A DNA stretch of 6,961 nucleotides from NCBI GenBank assembly GCA_031551765.1, contig JAVBNC010000109.1:1-6961 (forward strand). Reading direction: 5' to 3'. The notes below the pieces were generated by a model. The model saw only the letters and a list, made by a program, of their open reading frames with translations. It searched no databases and had not been told where the DNA came from. Position numbers and translations under genes: made by a program. The DNA is from JAVBNC01 sp031551765 (GTDB taxonomy: Bacteria > Desulfobacterota > Desulfovibrionia > Desulfovibrionales > Desulfovibrionaceae). Shown here piece after piece: positions 1 to 4,638 of this stretch (position 1 is its first letter; every line of letters starts with the position of its first letter).

Positions 1-28
1 GTGGGTGACGTGCCGCCGGTAGGTGGGC

Positions 29-105
29 AACCCCCTTTTTTTAAAAAAAGGGGTTCCCCCTCCTCCGGACCTCCTCCCCTTCCTCAAAAAACTTTGCCAG
101 GGGGT
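29..105. repeat. Palindromic intergenic element, copy E1
   Basis: An AT-centred palindrome (seven T then seven A, flanked by C and G runs, 32-53) is followed by a C-rich stretch and then ctcaaaaaacttt (84-95) and a short G run. The same order of blocks recurs at 1603-1690, so this is a dispersed element. The palindrome could form a terminator-like hairpin, but no gene ends next to it in this window. Copy E1 is less symmetrical than E2: the perfect part of its stem is 11 bp. Confidence 0.65.
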
Positions 106-212
106 ATGTCGGTCGTCTCTCTGATAACGCGGCACCGTACAATCACGGCTGCCGCCTCTTTTGCCTTTTTCCATCACCTGCGCGCAGGCACGTTGCGTCG
201 CGAGGCGGACGG

Positions 213-326
213 GGCTTCGGATTTTTTTCCGCTTTTGCGATCCGAGAGTTACCCCAACCCCACTTTCGCGTCCCGGGATCCCGCGCGGGGGCGGTCGGGC
301 GCAACAGCGGAAAAAAATCCGGAGTC
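213..326. repeat. Inverted-repeat element, copy D1
   Basis: Imperfect inverted arms of about 27 bp lie at 213-239 and 300-326, with three mismatches, and enclose about 60 bp. The arms carry a run of seven T or A beside ccgcttttgcg or its complement. The same element, arms and interior, appears in reverse orientation at 6843-6961. It has no coding capacity and resembles a miniature inverted-repeat element or a large extragenic palindrome. Copies I and V also share the sequence joining D to the neighbouring repeat, so D and R form one compound unit here. Confidence 0.75.
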
Positions 327-440
327 ACGGCCGTCTCAGCACCACTTCTCTCGTCACCCTGAACGGGTTCCAAGGGGTGCGCCCCTTGGCGGGTGAGTCC
401 AGAGAGGGCGGAGCCATCTTTGGCCGCCGGAGGCATTCTC
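327..440 (-). repeat. Stop-codon-adjacent repeat, copy R1
   Basis: Read in the minus direction, this copy begins immediately after the TAG of the 129-aa gene. It runs through module B (440-407, containing cctccggcggccaaag) and module A (396-355, ending in the complement of caccctgaa). Module A holds a near-perfect 20-bp palindrome at 370-389. It aligns with the reverse complement of copy R5 on both sides of a segment of roughly 130 bp that R1 lacks. Module C, which carries the ttgtcgaagcca block in the other copies, is absent here. Confidence 0.75.
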
Positions 441-830
441 CTATTTCCCGCTCCGCTTTAGCAATTCATTATACCAAAGACAAAACTCGTACACGCCCCG
501 GTACTTCTCGTCCTTGTTGACGACGCCCAAGGCGCAGTCCAACGCGCCCTGGCTGTAGGCGTTGCCCGGCGCTTCGCCGGTTTCGCGGCTTTTTTCCTGG
601 AGAAAGAGGCGGACCAGCTCCTGGGTGGTGCGGCCGGAAGTGTCCTGGCGGATATCCATGGGCTCTTTGGGCTTCTGGAAGGGGTCCCAGGCTTCGTAGC
701 CCATGCGGTCCACGAAACGGCGGCGGCGCGGGGACATGGCCTCGTAGATCTGGCGCTTGCAGGCTTCCTGGTCCCCGGTAAGGTCCGGGGGAGGGGGCGC
801 GGCGAAAATGTCCGGGCCGCGCTCAGCCAT
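441..830 (-). CDS. Conserved-looking hypothetical protein, 129 aa
   Basis: I do not recognise the family. The 129-residue product has a proline-rich start (10-16), a basic stretch MSPRRRRFVDRMGYEAWDPF at about 32-51, and a charged helical C-terminal half with a GALDCALGVVNKDEKYRGVY segment near 95-114. Three scattered cysteines (24, 99, 117) form no motif. No signal peptide or membrane segment is visible, so a cytoplasmic protein is likely. The start chosen is the ATG at 828-830, which has an AGGGG ribosome-binding site (839-843) 8 nt upstream. The ATG lies inside the last codons of the upstream ykgJ-family gene (8-nt overlap), which implies translational coupling and one mRNA. Its stop codon touches repeat R1. 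The coding assignment rests on the overlap, the ribosome-binding site and a plausible composition. Confidence 0.75.
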   Translation of the reverse strand: MAERGPDIFAAPPPPDLTGDQEACKRQIYEAMSPRRRRFVDRMGYEAWDPFQKPKEPMDIRQDTSGRTTQELVRLFLQEKSRETGEAPGNAYSQGALDCALGVVNKDEKYRGVYEFCLWYNELLKRSGK

Positions 831-1527
831 GGCGTCCGCCCCTGCCGCTGCTTTTGGCGGACGGTTTGACCAGACCGAAGTACGCGGCGTCGTAAGTGGT
901 GAGCAGGGCCATGGACACGGGCACCAGCACGGTGTGCACTTCGTCGTAACGCGCGCCCAGAAGCTGAGAGAGGTCCAGGCTGAGACCGGCCAGGCGTTCC
1001 TGGATTTTTTCCATCTGCACCGTGGGGTAGGGTTTGCCGGGCTCGAAACGGGACTTGCTGCAGGTGTAGCCCTTGCCGCCAATGGCCGTGGGTATGCCGT
1101 ACACCCGGCAGGTCGCGGGCCGCTGGTTGTACAGCAGACAGCGTTCGTCGTCGCCCAGCAGGGGACAGCGGCAGCGTTCCCGGCCCACGCTGGCGAAAAT
1201 GGCGTCGCTGTCCTCGCCTTTCTGCGCCGCATGGAACACGCTGCGCTTGATTTTGTGGATGTGCCGGTCAATGTCGCCCGCCCGTTCCAGAATGGCGGAC
1301 CGCTCCGGCCCCAGCGGAAAAGCCCTGGAAAAGCTGTAGTGCAGGTACATGGCCTCAATAAGCGGCAGATCGAACAGGGCGTGGCAGCAGTCGCTGCAGC
1401 CGCCGCCGCAGGAAACGCATTCCGGGTGGGCGGCGGCCACGCGGCCGAACAGCGCGTCCGCCTCGGCCAAAAGCCGTTCATAACGCTCGAACACCGGAGC
1501 CGGGTCAGGAAGAACAATGGTTTGCAT
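823..1527 (-). CDS. YkgJ-family cysteine-cluster protein
   Basis: The 234-residue product carries the cysteine pattern of the YkgJ/CxxCxxCC zinc- or iron-binding family. The first cluster is C37, C40, C44, C47 and C48 (ECVSCGGGCSDCCH). A second set follows: C119 and C121 (RCRCPLL), C130, C140 in the family signature RPATCRVYGIP (136-146), and C156. The biochemical role of the family is not firmly established; a metal-binding or redox role is inferred from the cysteines. No signal peptide or membrane segment is seen. The ATG at 1525-1527 gives a product without the repeat-derived N-terminus that the open frame would add upstream. No clear ribosome-binding site precedes it, so the start is moderately sure. 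The gene overlaps the 129-aa gene downstream by 8 nt, and the two probably form an operon. Confidence 0.87.
   Translation of the reverse strand: MQTIVLPDPAPVFERYERLLAEADALFGRVAAAHPECVSCGGGCSDCCHALFDLPLIEAMYLHYSFSRAFPLGPERSAILERAGDIDRHIHKIKRSVFHAAQKGEDSDAIFASVGRERCRCPLLGDDERCLLYNQRPATCRVYGIPTAIGGKGYTCSKSRFEPGKPYPTVQMEKIQERLAGLSLDLSQLLGARYDEVHTVLVPVSMALLTTYDAAYFGLVKPSAKSSGRGGRHG
831..843 (-). promoter_or_regulatory. Ribosome-binding site of the 129-aa gene
   Basis: Minus-strand AGGGG (843-839) lies 8 nt before the ATG at 830, inside the end of the ykgJ-family reading frame. It supports the short 129-aa start over the much longer open frame that continues upstream. Confidence 0.55.
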
Positions 1528-1602
1528 GGCGCGGAGTGTACCCCAGCGGCGTCGAGAAAGAAAGTGGGGTGGGGCGGGTGGTAACGGGCGGTGACATGAC
1601 GC

Positions 1603-1690
1603 CCGGGGGAAGGAAAACCCCTTTTTTGGAAAAAAGGGGTTTTCCTTCCCCCGGACCCCCATCCTTTCCTCAAAAAACTTTACCGGGGTA
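1603..1690. repeat. Palindromic intergenic element, copy E2
   Basis: A perfect 25-bp inverted repeat (1603-1627 and 1630-1654) is separated by only two G. It is followed by accccc, tcctttcctcaaaaaacttt and a short G run in the same order and orientation as copy E1. In minus-strand RNA it would form a very stable hairpin about 75 nt before the ykgJ-family start, either terminating read-through from rarD or sitting in a leader. An open frame runs through it in continuation of the ykgJ-family gene, but that translation is only the palindrome read as codons. Confidence 0.75.
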
Positions 1691-1697
1691 ACTACGT

Positions 1698-1728
1698 ACG
1701 GCTCTTCGTTGATGAAACGAAGAGCCGT
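1698..1728 (+). terminator. Perfect 13-bp hairpin, possible terminator
   Basis: Arms acggctcttcgtt (1698-1710) and aacgaagagccgt (1716-1728) are exactly complementary around a 5-nt loop. Plus-strand RNA would continue into tttgattt, a modest U-tract, so a rho-independent terminator would act on plus-strand transcription. No plus-strand gene lies upstream in the window. In the minus direction the hairpin lies between rarD and the ykgJ-family gene and has no U-tract after it. The hairpin is certain; its direction and role are not. Confidence 0.5.
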
Positions 1729-1831
1729 TTTGATTTGCGTTGCCCTTTTCAGCCTATCAAGCCCGCAGTCGCCAGTATGTGAGCGCTGCAAGCGCGAACA
1801 GAACGGCAGACGCGCACCCTTCCCCCTTAGC

Positions 1832-1925
1832 CACCCTGAAAGGGGTCCAGGGGCGCCAGCCCTTGGCGGGTGCAGGGCAGAGCCCTGCTTCGACTCTTAG
1901 ATGGCTTCGACAAAACTGCCTTTCC
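1832..1925 (-). repeat. Stop-codon-adjacent repeat, copy R2
   Basis: In the minus direction this copy starts 4 bp after the rarD stop. Module C comes first (1925-1902, including ttttgtcgaagcca), then a hairpin with 7-bp arms gcagggc/gccctgc (1872-1888), then module A (1877-1832). Its 46 bp at 1832-1877 match copy R4 (3142-3187) with a single difference. Confidence 0.8.
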
Positions 1926-1929
1926 AGGC

Positions 1930-2883
1930 TCACCTGATGTATTTTCTGCCCACGGAAAAAGGCTTGTGCCCGCTATGCGCGCGGTGGTTGCAGTAGCCTT
2001 CGATGGTGAAGATGGCGAGGCCTATCCAGATACAGGTAAAGCCCAGAATTTTGTCGCCGCTGAAGACTTCGCCGAACACGTAGACCCCGACCAGGAAGGT
2101 GCCGGTGGGCGGTATGTACTGGAGCAGGCTGAGGGTGGTCAGGCTCACGCGGCTCAGGCCGTAGGCGTAGCCCAACTGGGGCAGCACGGTGACGATGCCC
2201 GCGCCGATAAGCCAGAGATCGGCTTCCAGGGTGGTGGTGCCCATGACGCCCTGGCTGGTGGCGTGCAGCCAGGTAAGGTAGCCCCAGAGAAAGGGGCCGG
2301 AGAGCATCATTTCCACCACCAGGCCGGGGGTTGCGTTGACCGGTGCCTGTTTGCGCAGCACGGCGAAGAGCACGGAATTGCCGGCCATGAGCAGGGCGGC
2401 CCAGGGGAGCGTGCCGTAGCAAAGCACCATGCCCAGCACCCCGGCCCCGGCGACGGCGATAGCCACCCACTGCAGACGGCGGGGCCGCTCTTTAAAAAAG
2501 AGGTACCCGGCCACGGCGCTGAGCAGGGGAAGGATGTAGGAACCGAGACTGGCTTCCAGGATCAGGCCGTTGCCCAGGGCCCAGATGTAGAACCCCCAGC
2601 CGAACAGGTGCGCCGCGCTGCAGCCCACCATGAACTTGAGGGTACGCTTGTCGGTGAAGACGCTTTTGACTTCCTGGAACGCGCCCCGGCCCCACAGCAG
2701 GCCGATAACCAGCAGAAAGCCCCACAGCGAACGGTGGCAGAGCACTTCTATAGGCGGCACGTGCAGAAGCTGCTTCCAGTAGATGGGCAGAAGGCCCCAG
2801 AAAATATAGACGCCCAGCAGAACGGGAAGCCCTTCCCGCTGCAGGTCGGCTTGGTCCCTGGCCGGACCCGCCTGTGTGCTCAT
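1930..2883 (-). CDS. rarD: RarD-type EamA-family permease
   Basis: This is an inner-membrane protein of 317 residues in the drug/metabolite transporter superfamily, RarD branch (chloramphenicol-sensitive protein). The physiological substrate is unknown for most members. Family features are GVYIFWGLLPIYWK (24-37), EVLCHRSLWG (46-55), GFYIWALGNG (97-106), ILEASLGSYILPLL (108-121) followed by FFKER (129-133), and a second-repeat segment LQYIPPTGTFLVGVYVFGE (254-272). About ten hydrophobic segments give two tandem EamA halves. The length is slightly above the usual value of about 300, with extra polar residues at both ends (1-18 and 298-317). The ATG at 2881-2883 has a strong ribosome-binding site 7 nt upstream. 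The gene stands alone on the minus strand, with repeat R2 directly after its stop and repeat R3 upstream. Confidence 0.92.
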   Translation of the reverse strand: MSTQAGPARDQADLQREGLPVLLGVYIFWGLLPIYWKQLLHVPPIEVLCHRSLWGFLLVIGLLWGRGAFQEVKSVFTDKRTLKFMVGCSAAHLFGWGFYIWALGNGLILEASLGSYILPLLSAVAGYLFFKERPRRLQWVAIAVAGAGVLGMVLCYGTLPWAALLMAGNSVLFAVLRKQAPVNATPGLVVEMMLSGPFLWGYLTWLHATSQGVMGTTTLEADLWLIGAGIVTVLPQLGYAYGLSRVSLTTLSLLQYIPPTGTFLVGVYVFGEVFSGDKILGFTCIWIGLAIFTIEGYCNHRAHSGHKPFSVGRKYIR

Positions 2884-2899
2884 GATGCGATCCTTCCTT
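2884..2899 (-). promoter_or_regulatory. Ribosome-binding site of rarD
   Basis: Minus-strand AAGGAAGGA (2899-2891) lies 7 nt before the ATG and fixes the start of rarD. Confidence 0.75.
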
Positions 2900-2980
2900 G
2901 CCGCGCGCCCCTGACGGACGGTGCGGCCGGAATACAGACAAACCCCGAAAGAGGGGGATTGTCAAGTTGCTCCCGATTGA

Positions 2981-3062
2981 TTGTCGAAGCCATCCGGGAG
3001 TGAGAGCAGGGCTCTGCCCTGCACCCGCAAGGGGGCTGAGCCCCCTTGACCCCGCGACAGGG
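2981..3062 (+). repeat. Repeat copy R3, no adjoining gene
   Basis: Read on the plus strand, this copy has the module C core ttgtcgaagccatc (2981-2994), the gcagggc/gccctgc hairpin (3006-3022), and a second hairpin with 9-bp arms caagggggc/gcccccttg (3028-3048). It then diverges from the caccctgaa end seen in the other copies. It is the only copy with no same-strand gene ending just before it. It lies upstream of rarD, pointing towards copy R4. Confidence 0.7.
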
Positions 3063-3141
3063 GGTAGACTTCGCGCGCGGTGGGCATGTGAGCGAGTGCG
3101 GACACAGGGGGAGCGCTGCAAGTAAATTGACCCGTCGTCAA

Positions 3142-3298
3142 CACCCTGAATGGGGTCCAGGGGCGCCAGCCCTTGGCGGGTGCAGGGATCTCGCAACCGC
3201 AGGAAGCGGTTGCGCACGGAGCGCAGCGACGCCCGAAGGGGGCGGCACAGGACGTGCCGCATTGCGCCCTGCTCTCGTTTTTAGATGGCTTCGACAAC
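3142..3298 (-). repeat. Stop-codon-adjacent repeat, copy R4 with internal insertion
   Basis: In the minus direction the module C core (3298-3285) starts about 7 bp after the rlmB-like stop. The hairpin arms ccctgc/gcaggg follow, and module A (3187-3142) is nearly identical to R2. The few loop bases between the hairpin arms in R2 and R3 are replaced by 79 bp (3188-3266), which contain two smaller hairpins: 9-bp arms at 3192-3200/3206-3214 and 7-bp arms at 3242-3248/3254-3260. Confidence 0.75.
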
Positions 3299-3305
3299 TA
3301 AGGCT

Positions 3306-4349
3306 CTATTGCCCCCGCGTGGCCGCGAACCGGGCCAGAATGACGGCTCCGGCCTGGGCCACGTTCAGCGAATCGAAGTCGCGGGCCAGGGGGATGTGCA
3401 GCAGCGCGTCGCAGCGCCGGGCAATGGTCGGCCTAAGCCCCCCTTCCTCGCTGCCCAGCACCAGCACGGCGGGCAGCTGGGGCGTGAAGGTGAAGATATT
3501 TTCATAGACCGGGCCGTCCGGGTCCTTTTCAGCGGGGGCTTTGGGCAGGGAAGCCGCGCCGTACAGCGTGAACCCCGCTTTCTTGGCCGCGTCCAGGGCC
3601 TGGCCCAGGTTGGCCACCTTGCTGACGGGCAGCTGTTCCAACGCCCCGGCGGAAGCCTTGGCCGCCGCGCCGCCCAGGTACACCCCGTTGTGCCGGGGAA
3701 TGAGCAGACCGCCGCCGCCCAGGGCGTACACGGTGCGGGCCAGGGTGCCCGCGTTGCCGGGGTCCTGCACCTGGTCCAGGGCCAGTATCAGGGGCAGGGG
3801 GGCGTCCAGGGCCTGCTCCAGCACGTCTTCCAGGTCCGTGAAGCCTGTGGAGAGCAGCCGGGCCACCACGCCCTGGTGCCTGCCCGGCCAGAGACGGTCC
3901 AGAAAGGCGGCGTCCACCAGGCTGAAACGCACGGAAGAGCCGCGGCAGATGTCCAGAATGGCGTCCGTGTCCTTGCCGCGCCTGCCTTTGAGCACGAACA
4001 CCGCGTCCACCTTGGAAGGGTCGCGCTGCAACAGCTCCAGCACGGGCTTGATGCCCACCTGCAGGGCCTTGTCCTCTTCGGCGGCGTTATTTTCTTCCGT
4101 GCCTGGGTGGGAGGGCGCGCTTTGCGGGCCGTAGCCGCTCTTGGGGGCGGGCTTGGCTTTCCAGTTGGCGCGGCCCTTGGAATGGGGCGCGTGGGGGGAA
4201 CGCGAGGCTTGCGGCGGGCGCGATTGCTCGCGGCCGCGTTCCGGGCGTTCGTTGCGGTCATTACGGTCGCTCCGCGCGGGGGCGGAGGCCGCGTCAGGCT
4301 CTGCCGCGCCGGGCCGGGGCGCCGGGGCGGGGAAACGTCTTTGGCTCAT
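3306..4349 (-). CDS. rlmB: TrmH/SpoU-family 23S rRNA 2'-O-methyltransferase, RlmB-like
   Basis: This is an SAM-dependent RNA ribose methyltransferase. RlmB methylates G2251 in 23S rRNA, but which nucleotide this copy modifies cannot be fixed from sequence. The product has 347 residues. Residues 1-93 are a low-complexity, Arg/Pro/Ser-rich, probably disordered extension. Residues 97-165 form the substrate-binding domain (QVGIKPVLELL, then VFVLKGRRGK). The SpoU knotted domain begins near 186, with motif 1 LDQVQDPGNAGTLARTV (191-207; N199 and R205 are the conserved pair), motif 2 VLVLGSEEGGLRP (295-307) and motif 3 SLNVAQAGAVILAR (327-340). E. coli RlmB has about 243 residues, so the extension explains the extra length. 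The ATG at 4347-4349 has no obvious ribosome-binding site. A TTG at 4421 would add 24 residues and is less likely. The gene diverges from mltD, and repeat R4 follows its stop. Confidence 0.9.
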   Translation of the reverse strand: MSQRRFPAPAPRPGAAEPDAASAPARSDRNDRNERPERGREQSRPPQASRSPHAPHSKGRANWKAKPAPKSGYGPQSAPSHPGTEENNAAEEDKALQVGIKPVLELLQRDPSKVDAVFVLKGRRGKDTDAILDICRGSSVRFSLVDAAFLDRLWPGRHQGVVARLLSTGFTDLEDVLEQALDAPLPLILALDQVQDPGNAGTLARTVYALGGGGLLIPRHNGVYLGGAAAKASAGALEQLPVSKVANLGQALDAAKKAGFTLYGAASLPKAPAEKDPDGPVYENIFTFTPQLPAVLVLGSEEGGLRPTIARRCDALLHIPLARDFDSLNVAQAGAVILARFAATRGQ

Positions 4350-4379
4350 AGGGGTCCGGGTTGCCGTAAGGCGGTGGAT

Positions 4380-4421
4380 GGTATATGCATAATCACGTGG
4401 TTTTGTTAGTGGTACCCTCAA
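4380..4421 (-). promoter_or_regulatory. Weak candidate promoter for the rlmB-like gene
   Basis: This AT-rich stretch in an otherwise GC-rich spacer includes minus-strand CATATACC (4387-4380), about 30 bp before the ATG, and a poor upstream CTAACA (4409-4404). The match to a sigma-70 promoter is weak. It is recorded because it is the only AT-rich patch between the structured element and the gene. Confidence 0.2.
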
Positions 4422-4441
4422 CTCCCTTCGGATGCAAGCTA

Positions 4442-4588
4442 AGGAAGCACCGCTTAATGGTCTTTTTGCCCTCTGCCGGCGTCAGACTCGTCCCGTGCGA
4501 AGCTCATGTATGTTTTGATACACTTCGCTCCGCCCGGAACTCGCCTTCCTCGGCATAGAACAAAAATCCTCATTAATCGGCGCTCCCT
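4442..4588 (-). other. Long extended-hairpin element, candidate structured RNA or structured repeat
   Basis: Minus-strand RNA folds end to end into one long irregular hairpin. Helix 1 pairs 4588-4571 with 4442-4459 (17 of 18 positions). Helix 2 pairs 4566-4551 with 4463-4478 (15 of 16). Helix 3 pairs 4540-4535 with 4490-4495, helix 4 pairs 4528-4523 with 4497-4502, and helix 5 pairs 4522-4518 with 4507-4511 around the loop CAAAAC. That is about 49 pairs. All five wobble positions are G-U on the minus strand and would be A-C mismatches on the plus strand. The element lies in the rlmB/mltD divergent spacer. It could be a small RNA, a leader of the rlmB-like gene or an ERIC-like dispersed repeat. 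No known RNA family is recognised. Confidence 0.6.
4454..4573 (-). CDS. Possible 39-aa small open frame inside the hairpin element
   Basis: The frame runs from the ATG at 4573-4571 to the TAA at 4456-4454 and encodes a basic 39-residue peptide beginning MRIFVLCRGRRV. AGGGAG (4588-4583) lies 9 nt before the ATG, an acceptable ribosome-binding site. The UUAAUG containing the start codon pairs with the CAUUAA containing the stop codon in helix 1, and the ribosome-binding site is paired too, so translation would be blocked while the RNA is folded. The frame may be a by-product of the palindrome. No family is recognised. Confidence 0.25.
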   Translation of the reverse strand: MRIFVLCRGRRVPGGAKCIKTYMSFARDESDAGRGQKDH

Positions 4589-4638
4589 ACTCGGCGCGCT
4601 CTTCGCCGTTATTGTCGAACGATTCACCAGAGAACACC

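Noticed and set aside
111..212. Gene or RNA in the stretch between E1 and D1
   Set aside because: Only frames overlapping repeats are open here, and no motif, promoter or RNA fold is convincing.
831..1673. Long minus-strand frame giving a 410-aa protein ending in the 129-aa product
   Set aside because: The upstream part is a shifted frame of the ykgJ-family gene with low-complexity Pro/Ala/Trp composition. Only the part from 830 is credible.
1528..1791. N-terminal extension of the YkgJ-like protein to 322 aa
   Set aside because: The extra 88 residues are the translation of the 1698-1728 hairpin and the E2 palindrome. The protein family begins near the ATG at 1527.
1870..3003. Plus-strand 377-codon open frame
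   Set aside because: Antisense to rarD, rich in Gly/His/Gln/Ala, no recognisable motif; typical GC-rich antisense frame.
327..3298. CRISPR array
   Set aside because: The repeats are few, far apart, of unequal length and in both orientations, with no regular spacers.
3285..4409. Plus-strand 374-codon open frame
   Set aside because: Antisense to the rlmB-like gene with no motif; composition is typical of a shadow frame.
4350..4421. TTG start for the rlmB-like gene at 4421
   Set aside because: The purine-rich stretch lies directly against the TTG with no spacer, and the extra 24 residues match no known feature.
4612..4638. TTG start for mltD nine codons upstream
   Set aside because: It would place polar residues before the lipoprotein signal peptide, and the ATG at 4639 gives a normal signal.
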